A stretch of 40,155 bases of DNA from Malacoplasma sp. (GTDB lineage: Bacteria > Bacillota_I > Bacilli_A > Mycoplasmatales > Mycoplasmoidaceae), in contig JARHZT010000058.1 in assembly GCA_029258015.1 (NCBI GenBank), positions 1 to 40,155 on the forward strand, given 5' to 3'. Below, in pieces: positions 23,601-33,631 of the stretch (positions within the stretch are counted from its first letter, which is position 1; every line of letters begins with the position of its first letter). The position numbers and the translations under genes were made by a program. The notes under the pieces were generated by a model. It made no database searches and was not told where the DNA came from. It saw only the letters and a program-made list of their open reading frames with translations.

Positions 23601-25039
23601 CTATCTTTTCTTCTAACTAATAATGATTCATCCATTAAAACAACTTCAATTGCATCTTGAATGTAATCACAAACTTTTTCAAAGTAGAAATTAACTACAT
23701 CCATAGTGATTTGAGATAATCCTCACGACACTACTCTTTGCATTATGAAACTGTACATAATTGGAATTTTGAAGAATGTATTGTATTTATTACCCTTCAT
23801 TAATTCAAAATTAATATGCGATAATTCATTATAAAGTCTTGGAGATAGTTGTTTTAACTCCATCATAAATCAGTCATCTAAAGTTAATTCTTTACCATTG
23901 TTTTGTTCAGCACTTTTTGCTATTAATGATGTTCTAAAAATTGGAATATCTTTCTTTTCAACTTCTGATTCGTAAACATTTAATACATTGTCATCAACAA
24001 TTACTGAAGAGAAGAATGATCCTATCATTGCATCAATCTTAGAATTCATGTAAACTTGTTTGCTAATGTTATTAACTTTTTTTCACATATTTTTATTTTT
24101 AAATGAACCAACATCTAAAATACCATTGTAAAAATATGGACCAATTAAATTAGAGTTATCATAGTTATCAATTACATATCTACTTTCCCCTTGATTTGAT
24201 TGCATGTGAACATAAGATAAATCTTCAATATTTATTTTATGTAATACATCATTAACATTTGAATTTGTAATGTTTATGTATTCATTTGTTTTTGAGTTTT
24301 TGTATTTAACAACCTTTAATGCATTATTTTTTATAAAGCTATCAATACTTTGAGCAGCTCCTACAGGATTTAATAAATCAATCGGAGTTGATACAATTCC
24401 ATTTGGACCTTTTAATACTATTGAGTTAACCTTTTCATTATTTGAAGGTAAATATGTTGTAACTAAATAATTTTTTAGGTCATTTTTAGAATTAAAGTAA
24501 ATATTATTAAAGAAATAAGCATCATGAACTTCAAAATATGAATCAACAGCAGAGTCTAAATTTTCAAAAATTTCATTTTTAAAACCTTGATAGATAACTT
24601 TAGTTAAGTTAGTTGATTGTGGATCTTGAGGATTATATTTTGAAACATGTTGTCAAAATTCAGATTTTAAAGAGTTAGTTAAAGGATCTTTAAAATTATT
24701 TAGATTTTCATTTGTAATATATTGTTCTTGATAAATAAATTTATCTAAGACGAAAGCACGTAATTCTTCAGGAGTATTGAAAACTTTTTTAGAGTTATTG
24801 TACTCTATAGTTCAGTATTCTTGTTTTGCTTCTACTGAATTATTTTTAATATAGTTTGCAGCTGAGTTGATGTTATCAAATGATTCCCCATATATATTGA
24901 ATGTTTGGTTATTCATAGCGCAACTAACTGCTATAGGAATTGGAACTGTCGCAATAGCTACAACTGATCCAGTTAATAAAATATTTTTTAAAGTTAAGAA
25001 ATTAAGGAACTTATTTTTTAGTAATTTTTTTCTATTCAT
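20663..25039 (-). CDS. Giant membrane protein type C, copy 1 (unrecognised family)
   Basis: 1458 residues, the longest complete gene here, open in code 4. The N-terminus MNRKKLLKNK precedes TM1 (19-39). The segment ends AVSC with Cys40, so a lipobox reading is possible but not shared by the other copies. Units follow: FNIYGESFDNINSAANYI; Trp76 unit ending VFNTPEELRAFV; YFFNNIYFNSKNDLKNYL. The helical domain shows NKYNTFFKIP and GDGEYNLN (about 492-499). TM2 is about 717-739. A linker of about 340 residues includes a Pro-rich run (about 1020) before TM3 (about 1080-1102) and the WDGG box (Trp1121). Then come EEFYYYNGIKYYNTSELKKD, YIIDNSAN and the terminal unit EYKDIRFENIESLKKFL. ATG 25037-25039, AAGAGG upstream. 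Its closest relative is the partial gene at 37353. Confidence 0.85.
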
Positions 25040-25121
25040 AAAACCTCTTATTTATTTTTTTAAAAAATTAATAATTGGATTTACTTCAAAATTCAAATCT
25101 TTAATAAATATAAAACAAAAA

Positions 25122-28049
25122 CTATATTATGTTTAATTTAGGTTTTGTGTTTATATTTGTTGTTCCTGCTTTCTTATTTGCTTTCTTACTTTCTTTATTT
25201 ATTTTTTTAACTAATTGTTTAATTCTTGCATTTGAATTAAATTCATTTCTATTTATCATAATAAATAGTGTGATAAAGAAGATTATTTCAGATATTGCTA
25301 TTAATGAAATTGATGTAATAACACCAGATCACATTGCATCTAAACGATTTGTAACAATTGGTTTACTTGGATCACTAGGGATTGAAATGTCTGGATTAGC
25401 ATCAGAACTAATTGTTATATATTCTTTAGCATAATTAAACATGTCTTGATATTTTGTAAAACCATAATAGTATGATTTTTCATTTCTTAATGAAGTTTTA
25501 GGAGTAATTTTTAAAACATAAATATTTGATATTTCATTTTTAACTAATTCTCTTTCACCATTAGCGCTACTATAGTAAATAAATTCATTAGATGCAGGGA
25601 CATTTATTTTGTTTAAAGCATTTTGATAAACTTGGTTAGCTGCCGCATCATAACTACCATCTACTTGATCAACTACTGCTGATAGTAAAACATTTCCATC
25701 ATAATCAAAGTATGTGTAATATTTTGAAGGGACATTTAAGCCTTCAGCTCCAATTTCATATGCTCTTTTTTCCATTGAACTTAATACTTTAATTTTTCCA
25801 TCTGCTAAGCCTTCATTAAATTTGAAACCATAGTTTAAATATTCACCATATTTAACTGTAGCCATTGTTTTATCTTTATCAAATAAAACAATAATATCAG
25901 AGTTGCTAGTTACAGCATTGTTTCTAACACTCATTTTTAATGCATCTGAAGGATTTTTAGTATTTAAAGTTTCAATTAATGATTTATTGTATTGGTACAT
26001 AGATTCAAAAGCACCAAAATTACTTTGTAAAAATCCTATACTGTCATCTTCTCTACGTTTTAATGACATTTGTAAACTTTCTTTATTTACACCATTTGTA
26101 GAATAAATATCTTCATTAATTAAATGAATATCTGCATCAAAACCATTAGTGTTATTGTTATTCACAGAAGTTAATTTAAATGCTTTATTGTTTTGGTTAT
26201 TAATGTTATCAATTGAATTTTTTGTTAAACCATTATTATTTGCATTTCTTAAATCCACAGAGTTTGAAACGTTTACTAATTTAGATTTTAATTCAGTTAC
26301 AAAAGCATCATAGTTACCATTATTTAAACCATCATGCATAGATTCTTTAACCGCTGCTAAAGGATGTCTTTTAAATAGTTCATTACTATAAAGTTTTGAA
26401 ATATATTGATTTTCAAATTTAAACAACGGTTGCCCATTGTAGTTAATTGTATAAATTACTTCATTTGAATCAACTGTTTCTTGAGTTTGATATTTTTTAG
26501 TTAAAATTGATCTAAATGAGTCATTAACTGAAGGTTTGCTATTAACTAAAAGATTAGAGTTTAATTTATTTAAAATAATTGAATCTAATTTATCTAAAGC
26601 AATTCTTGTTTGTTCAGAACTTTTAATTGAATTAGCTTTTAAAACCTCATTTCCAATAACATCTTCTAGAATTAACTTTTGTGATTCTTCCGCAAAACTA
26701 GTAGCCAAATCAGACGCTTCAGCATCAGTATAACCTACTTTAATAAGTTCAACTTTTAGATATTTAAATGCTTCTTCTTTAACATATGCAGCTTTTGATG
26801 TAAGCATTTGATGAAAAGCTGTATCATTATGTAATTTATCTTGTAATTTATTTTGATTAAATGATAAATCAAAATAAACATTTACTAAGTTACCTTTACC
26901 TGCAAAGTCAACTGCACCATTACCAATACTATGACTAAATTTCTTTAAAATTTTATAATCATTTCTCATTCTTACATTAAATGATTGACCACCAAATATA
27001 TTTTGGTTACCTTTTGTTGTAATATGTGCTGCTGGTGTTCATCCTGCTGTACCAAATTTATCATAATGAACATCAAATTTTTGTTTTAATGAATCATAGT
27101 TTGTTAAGAAATGTGAATCATTAATGATGTTTTGATAATCAGAACCAATAACTGATGGATCAACATTATTGTGTTTATCAAAATAGAATTCAGCTATTCC
27201 TGTATGAGTTCATCCACCACCATCAATATATTTCAACGCAATTTGTGGTCTATCTGCTACAGGTGTAACATCTACATTGATTCATAAATTCTTTTTAATT
27301 ATGTTTGTTAAACCTTGAGTAATTCTATTTACTTCACTACTTATAACTTCTGTACTTTTTCCTTGGTAATCATCAAAGATAAATAAATTAGATGATTTAG
27401 TACTCATTCTTTGAATTGAAAAGTCAGAGTTATCTTTAAGCATATTTCTAATTGCTATGTTTTTTAAAGCTTCTAAGTCTTTTTTACTAAAAGGATTAAT
27501 TTTAACAATAGCAGGGTTTCCAAGACTATCTACATTAGAGTAGTCTTTTACTTCATAGTAAGCAACAGGATTAGTGAATTGTTCTGCTTTGTTAAGCATA
27601 GCGTCTTTTGCTTCATATTCACTATCAAAATAGTTACCATTTTTATCAGTTCATTTAATAATTGGATTTTTTAAGTAACTTTTCTTTGCTTCTTCTACAT
27701 TTGGTGTATAGTTATCTGTTAATGTTTTATATGCTTTTTCTACATTTCCAGTTTCAGCATCTTTTAATAAGTCAATATTTATATTATTGAAATCATTTTT
27801 AGAAGTTGCTTTACTAATGTCACCATAAAAGGTTCTTTTTGTAACAACACCAGGTTGAGACAAAAAGTCTTTTGTCACTTGATCAACATCTAAAACTTTT
27901 TCTAAGCTTGCAGTTGATCTAGAAATATTGCTAATTGAGTCTTCATTAGCATTTGCAATACCATATACTGTAAATGCTGAAGGAATAGCAATAACAAAAG
28001 CAAATATTGGCATTAATGTCAATATTTTTTTGTTCTTTGTCTTCTTCAT
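25122..28049 (-). CDS. Large doubly anchored surface protein, accessory gene of the cassette (unrecognised)
   Basis: 975 residues, stop TAG 25122-25124. A basic start and hydrophobic segment (about 9-30, ending ANANE) form a signal anchor or a cleavable signal. A second hydrophobic segment at about 908-931 is followed by a strongly basic cytosolic tail (about 932-975). The bulk should be extracellular. An early Trp-centred stretch, IIKWTDKNGNYFDSEYEAKD (about 131-150), and a late SYYYGFTKYQDMFNYAKEYI (about 870-890) follow the same aromatic-hairpin-then-helix pattern as the units in the giant proteins. Otherwise it is a different family, Asn/Ser-rich in the middle. The ribosome site is AGAGGTG. 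The gene lies 82 bases upstream of type C copy 1 with no clear terminator between, so it is probably cotranscribed with C-B-A. No enzyme motif recognised. Confidence 0.82.
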
Positions 28050-28081
28050 TAATTTTCACCTCTTTCTCAGATTATTAATCC

Positions 28082-28087
28082 ATTATA
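28082..28087 (-). promoter_or_regulatory. Candidate -10 box for the 975-residue protein/C-B-A operon
   Basis: Minus-strand TATAATGG 33-38 bases before ATG 28049, after the terminator at 28209-28236. A TTGACT occurs further upstream but at the wrong distance, so the -35 element is unclear. If real, the transcript to 12664 would be about 15.4 kb. Confidence 0.4.
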
Positions 28088-28154
28088 AACTAATAATTTT
28101 GAAAAAATGAAAATATTTAAAAGTCAAGTCTTGAATTTTGATAGTTTTTGTTTT

Positions 28155-28178
28155 ATATAAATAAAAATTTATTTATAT
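28155..28178. repeat. AT-only palindrome upstream of the cassette operon
   Basis: Perfect 11-base arms (ATATAAATAAA / TTTATTTATAT) around two bases, about 70 bases upstream of the candidate -10 box. It could be an operator or a cruciform-prone site, or chance in AT-rich DNA. Confidence 0.4.
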
Positions 28179-28208
28179 CATGTTTTTTTATAAATATTTT
28201 AAAAACAA

Positions 28209-28236
28209 TAAAAAAACTAGAACTCAATGTTCTAGT
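28209..28236 (-). terminator. Terminator after small two-pass membrane protein gene (paralogue 2)
   Basis: ACTAGAAC, five-base loop, GTTCTAGT, then seven T on the minus strand, eight bases after the stop at 28244. It shares its stem core with the terminator at 10926-10957. Confidence 0.82.
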
Positions 28237-28243
28237 TAATTTC

Positions 28244-28822
28244 TTAAATAGTTTTTTTAGGTGGAACTGGTTTTCTTACTGGAACCTTAGTTCCTTGAGG
28301 TGCTGGTATCTTTTTCGTTGGACCAGGTGCAGGTTTCTTCATAGTTGTCGGCATAACTCCTATAGGTCTTGGTTGCATTCCGACAGGTTTTTTAGCTGGC
28401 GAAACAATCTTCTTAGAAGATTCTTGAATAGTTATCTTTTTATTAACCAATTTTGGTTGGCCAGGTTTTGTTGGTATTAACCCATTATTTATTGTTGTAT
28501 TTTTAACATGAGTAATACTTGTTGGTTGTTTTTGTTCACTTTCTTTTTTGCTCATTACTTTCGATAAATCTAATTTACCTTTATATATCATATAGGCCAT
28601 TACCGAAATTATTAGTGAAATAATTAATAAAACCCCAAATACAATTCCTAGTATTTTAATTAAATTAGTTAATTCAGATCAACCTTCTTTTGGAACCTTT
28701 AATGCAATAATTACAGCACATCCTACAAATGCTCCAAATAATAAAATAGACAACTGCGAAAAAATAAATGCTACAAGTTTTGACTTAAATTTAGATTTTT
28801 GCAGTTTTTTCACATCTTGCAT
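28244..28822 (-). CDS. Small two-pass membrane protein with Pro/Lys-rich tail (paralogue 2)
   Basis: 192 residues, same family as 10966-11589. Basic N-terminus MQDVKKLQKSKFKSK, TM1 about 16-40, a short polar loop containing a TGA-encoded Trp (about 48), TM2 about 58-80, then YKGKLDLSK and a long basic tail. The tail box LVNKKITIQESSKKI is nearly the same as in the paralogue. The rest of the tail is Pro/Lys-rich (for example TKKIPAPQGTKVPVRK) where the paralogue is Thr/Asn-rich. ATG 28820-28822 lies behind ATGGAGG. It sits directly upstream of the 975-residue gene but ends in its own terminator, so it can be made at a different level. A role as cytosol-facing adaptor for the surface complex is possible; nothing in the sequence proves it. 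Confidence 0.82.
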
Positions 28823-28846
28823 ACCATACCTCCATTCTTTTGAAAC

Positions 28847-28876
28847 ACTATAAAACAAAAATGGTTATTAACGCAA
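28847..28876 (-). promoter_or_regulatory. Promoter of small two-pass protein gene (paralogue 2)
   Basis: Minus-strand TTGCGT (28871-28876), 18-base spacer, TATAGT (28847-28852), 25 bases before the ATG. Confidence 0.5.
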
Positions 28877-29276
28877 ACTAAAATATTCTAATTCTTTTTT
28901 ATTAATAATTTGCATTAATTTGTTTATTTTTAGTAATGCATCATTTGATGCTTTTGAAATTAAATTAAAATGTGATTTAATAATACAACGAACCAAGTGC
29001 TTAATAATAAGAATTATTAAATATCTATTTCTATGTATATTTTCTTTCGAAATCTTTAATGATGAGTCTTATTTTGTTTATATGCATATCTAAAAGACAC
29101 GCTTAAGATAAAAATAAAAAGTTATTTTAATTAAAAATAGATTTCATCTATAGATAACCACTATTATGTAATGATGTATAAAAATCACACTGTATGGTAA
29201 CTATCAATTACACATACATATAAATTTTAATAACTTACTTTGTAATAGTCAAATATTATAATAGATATTTTTGAAT
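28877..29276. other. Gene-free gap between the two giant-protein operons
   Basis: The only gap over 300 bases in the window. No start-bearing frame of useful length on either strand in code 4. It holds a 14-base near-palindrome GCATCATTTGATGC (28938-28951) and a minus-strand open stretch (28868-29068) that lacks a start codon. It marks the boundary between the C-B-A copy at right and the accessory-plus-C-B-A copy at left. Confidence 0.6.
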
Positions 29277-29319
29277 AAAAAAATAATATTCACTAAATTA
29301 ATAGTAAATATTATTTTTT
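29277..29319 (-). terminator. Terminator at the end of the second giant-protein operon
   Basis: Long AT-rich inverted repeat: AAAAATAATATTCAC on one side, GTAAATATTATTTTTT on the other, right after the TAA at 29321. Runs of A and T on both sides would let it work in either direction. Confidence 0.7.
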
Positions 29320-29320
29320 A

Positions 29321-32300
29321 TTAATTTAAAACACGTTTATTCAGGTCAACTCATTGTCTAATTTCTTTTTCACTTGAGAAACGTATTCCCTTAAATGTAT
29401 ATGTAACATTTTCTTGATAATCAGTGTTTTTATCAAACTTCATATTTTGTAGCAAATAATTCATAGCTGATTGTGAATCAACAAATTCAATAACTTTTCC
29501 GTTTTTTTGTTTAACAACATAAATAATAGATGTTTGAGCATCACCTAAAATACTGTTAAAGTTTTGTTTTAATGTTTCATTTTTTAAAACATTTTTATGG
29601 TTTAAAATAAATGATTTTTGATATTGATCAAATAACTTATCTTTTGAATCATTAGCAGCTTTATTTCTATCAGTTATTACATAATCATCATTGGTTGGTA
29701 ATTTATTACTATCAAATGATTTTTTGCTTTCTTTTAACATGTTTGCACTATTATCAACTATATAATTATTAAATTGAGAGCTATCTTGTTTTACAACTTT
29801 ATCACCATCATAATAATTTCCTGGATAAATAAATTTTCCATTAGGTCTTAAGAAATTTGTAGTCATTTGTCCATTAGAAACACCATTATTAAGGTCTGGT
29901 AAAACTGCTATAGATGTTTTTCTAATACTTGTTTTAATAGCATCTGCCATTGCAGAAACATCATTTCCGTTTATGTTACCATTAACAATATAACTTACAT
30001 TAGATAAATAAATTGAATTCTTATTAACTTCATTAGAACCTGCTTTAACTTTTAGTGAACCATTTTCGTTTTTTTCTAAATGAGCATCTTCTAAAATAAC
30101 ATTAACTAATTCATTAATTGTTGTGGCATCTTTTACATAGTTATCTTTTAATGGCAACAATGTATAATTTATAGCAAAGTTGCTTGTTCTTGCTATATTA
30201 CCACCATTAATCATGTATTTTAATTGTTCTCTTTTTAACTCATTAGCATCATAGTATCTATTTTGGTTAAAGTAATAAAATTCTTCAACTTGTGGTAATG
30301 TAACTTGGATTGGTTCAATTAATTGCATTCCTTCAATACCATAAGGTTGTTCTATATGTAACCCCATATATTTTGTAATAGTTAATCCACCATCTCAATA
30401 GAAGTTTGTACCATCTGCTGTAGTGTAAACATAGTAATCTTGAATTTTTGTAGTTTGTAATAAATCATATACAAAGAAAAAAATTTCTAAACCTGTAACT
30501 GCTGTTGAAAATATTGTAGAAGCGAAATCAACAACTCTTGATAATCCTTTTTTAACCTTAATAAATCTTTCAGAACCTGATCATCATGATTTTTTCTTAT
30601 CATTTCTAATAGTGTCTTCTGTTGGTCTTGAAGAATTCACAGAACCTGAACCACCTGTTCCAGTTGAACCAGTAACCTCAATTTCTCATTCATTAATTAA
30701 ACTGTCGATTTGATCAAATCTTTGGGAAATTCTTGAGAATGTATCATCAAATGGATCTATTACAGCTGATACACCATTGCTTCTTACTGAATCAAATCCT
30801 GATATACTATTAACTCTACTAATTGCTTCACCTCTAGAAGCTACACTAACTGGCCTACTATTACCCGGTTCTAACGAACCTAAACTTCATTGTAATAAAT
30901 CTTCAGCATCAGATAATGTCATTCTAGGATCTAAACTTGGCATTGGTTTATTAGTATTAAATATAGGATTTAATAAATCTGGATCTACATTTACATCAAC
31001 GCATTTAACTCAACCTTTTTCTTCAGCAAACCTTGAAGAAAACATTCTTCCAGGAACATCATTAAAATTCCCATTCCTCATAGAACTTGCATGACTTTCA
31101 CCACTTGAATTAGGTGAATAAAACAAATCTAATACTGGGCTTTCAGAAGGATTTGGTACTGCCGATACATCTTCACCTCTATTTGAAGTTCATGATGGTC
31201 TTCTACTCTCAACAGATCAATCACTTGAACTAAATGAATCTCAATCATCACTTCACGAACTACTTCCTAACGAACCTTGACTACTTATACTATCGTGTCT
31301 TGAAGAAGAAGCTGTTGGTGTTCTATTTGGAACTGAACTATTTCTATAGTGATTATGAACTCTACTAATTGATGTACCTGTTAGATATGCTGTTCCTAGT
31401 GCAGAGTAAATTAATCTTGCCAGGTTTTTACCAAATTCATATGGATTTTTTATATTTTCTTTATTAAAAATACCAGTAGACATACGTTTATCAATAACTA
31501 ATGCTAAATACGTTTGATAAGCATTTATTTCTGGATTTTTAGCAACAAGATTTATAAATGGACCAACCATGTCATATGATAAATCATCACTATATAATTT
31601 TGATAAGTATCCACCATTAACAATAGATTTTGTTTCAAGATACATTTTTATTTCTAATCTTAAAATTGAATCTGCTAGTGCAAATTGTTGACTATTTTTA
31701 GCCCCTAATCCACTTAACATTGTATTCATAGATATTTTTGTTCTTGTTGTGTTTATTTTCTCAAATCCAGTTTTTTGTTCTTCATATGGTTTCCCTTTAA
31801 ATATGCTAATATCATTTCTTTTTGAATTATTAACATACTCAGAAAGCATTTCTTTGTAATCTAAAGCTGAAAATATTTCATAAACTGGTTTTAAATTTTC
31901 TTCAATCAAATAGTAATCTCTTTCAGAATTAAAGATTCCATATTCTACCAAATATAAATTGTCTAATGATTTAAATGGAATTAAACCAGAAGCCATTATT
32001 ATATTATTTTGAGCACCAATATATGTTGACATCAATGCTACTAAATTAGGGAATTGCTTTTTAATTTTATTTAAAAAATATAATGTCGAAGTGTTTAAAT
32101 CATACTCACCATTTCCAATGTTAAAGAATGTTTTTGTATCAAATCCACCCAATAATAAATTGTCATTCAATGCAATAAGTTCAATAGAATCTTGTATGAA
32201 ATTACAAATATTTACAAAGTAATCTAAAACTAAATTTAAAACCTCTTGCGATAATCCTCAAGACACAATTCTTTGCATCAAGAAGCTGTATAAAATTGGA

Positions 32301-33586
32301 ATTTTATAAAAAGTGTTATATTTTTTACCTTGCATTAAATTAGCATTTACTTTAACTACTTCACGTTTTAATTGAGGACTTAATTTTCCAAGTTCTTGTA
32401 AAAACCATTGATCATATGAAAGACCTTCAACAGAAGATGGTAATAAAGTTCTAAACAATAATGGATCAATTCCTTTTTCTTTAGCTTCATATAAATTCAA
32501 AACATTGTCATCATTTATAATTGATGAAAAAAATGAACCTATCATTGAATCTACTTTAGATTCAGCATAAACTTTATTGTTTATTCCATTAACTTTTTTT
32601 CACATTTTCTCATTTGTGAAAGAACCTATATCTAAAGTACCCTCATAAAAGTATGGACCTATTAAATTTTGTGAATCCACATTATCTATTACATATGTAC
32701 TTTCACCTTCATTAGAATGCATATGTATGTAATCTAAATCATCTAAACGAACACTATCTTGAATTTGTCTAGAATCAAAGTTATCTTTTGTAATATCTAT
32801 TTTTGTACCATTACCAGAGTTTGTATATCTTAATGTTTTTAATGCATTAGACTCAATAAAATTTATTACTTGTTTAAATGCATCAGTATCATCTAAATTG
32901 ATTGGAGATGATTTTAAACCATTTGGACCATTAATGATAATAGTATTATTTTGATTTTGTTTTTGAGAAGGAAGATAATCTTTAACTAAGTAATTTTTAA
33001 GGTGATCTTCATTTTCAAAATAAATGTTATTAAAATATAGTGCTGATCTAAAACTATTGTCAAAATATGACTTATATGCAGAAGATGACTCCAAGTGAAC
33101 AGAGTCATTTAATCCTTGATAAACTTTTTTTGTTTCAGCATTTGCATCATAAATATGAGAAGTATAGTTATTATTCACAGTTCCTAATATCCCATGTTCA
33201 TTAGCAAAATTTTTAAGATCAACATTTGTTTTTACAGTTTTTGTTGAAATATATTTGTCAAAAACAGTTTTTCTTAATTCATCACTGTTTTTAAAAGTTT
33301 GGGTCTTACCATTATGAGTAATACTTCATGTTGAGTTATATCCTTCTACTTTGTTTTTAGTAGAATTCTTTTTAACATAATTAATAATCGAATCTGTTGA
33401 TGAAAAAGTTTTATTGTCAAATAAAAGTTTTTCATAACCAACCATGTTAGATATACACACACCAATAGGAGCTGCTGCAATAGCAGAAGTTATACTAGTT
33501 AATGCTATGTTTCTTTTATTTAAAAATTTTGAAATTTTATTATCGTTGGCATTATTTTTTGTAGTTTTACTCTTTGTATCCTTCAT
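29321..33586 (-). CDS. Giant membrane protein type A, copy 2 (unrecognised family)
   Basis: 1421 residues, open in code 4 (TGA-dense: several consecutive Trp codons in the Ser-rich linker). TM1 is at 26-48. Unit LLFDNKTFSSTDSIINYV and a Trp unit ending TFKNSDEL follow, then unit LYFNNIYFENEDHLKNYL and YVIDN with GPYFYEG. The helical domain has GNGEYDLN (491-498). TM2 is about 721-740, the linker about 285 residues, TM3 about 1024-1043, and the WDGG box about 1064. After it come EEFYYFNQNRYYDANELKRE, YIVDNSAN and the terminal unit YTFKGIRFSSEKEIRQW. It resembles 12697-16914 along its whole length, more than half identical by eye in the WDGG-to-YVIDN part, including linker words such as EWEIE. 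ATG 33584-33586 has AAGG nine bases upstream. It is the last gene of its operon. Confidence 0.85.
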
Positions 33587-33631
33587 ATATGTATACCTTC
33601 CTTACAATATTATAAAACATTTATTGTTTTG

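Larger units (their letters stand above)
12697..25039 (-). repeat. Three-gene cassette C-B-A, copy 1
   Basis: Three consecutive genes (C1 20663-25039, B1 16933-20622, A1 12697-16914) match, gene for gene and in the same order, the set at 29321-40155. Intergenic gaps are 18 and 40 bases. The match is visible in translation across all domains, and at DNA level in the box encoding Y-T-T-x-D-G-x-x-F-x-W-D-G-G. Nucleotide divergence is considerable, so the duplication is not recent. Confidence 0.85.

Noticed and set aside
24920..24922. Type C copy 1 as a lipoprotein (AVSC with Cys40)
   Set aside because: No other copy has a Cys at the matching place, and the segment contains several prolines and a long basic N-terminus more typical of a plain membrane anchor; left as a remark only.
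25129..25434. Plus-strand hydrophobic frame resembling a membrane protein
   Set aside because: Antisense of the C-terminal membrane segment and Lys-rich tail of the 975-residue protein; AAA/AAG codons reversed give Phe/Leu-rich text.
28148..28480. Plus-strand frame encoding an Arg/Trp-rich peptide
   Set aside because: It is the antisense shadow of the Pro/Lys-rich tail of the gene at 28244-28822; no ribosome site.
12697..28822. An immunoglobulin-binding/protease pair of the MIB-MIP type
   Set aside because: Tandem large mycoplasma surface proteins suggested it, but I see no serine protease motif or any sequence I would associate with that pair, and three related types do not fit.
28868..29068. 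A 66-codon minus-strand open stretch in the gene-free gap, possibly a gene remnant
   Set aside because: It lacks an upstream start codon and ribosome site, its end overlaps the -35 box of the next gene, and open stretches of this length are common in AT-rich DNA read in code 4.
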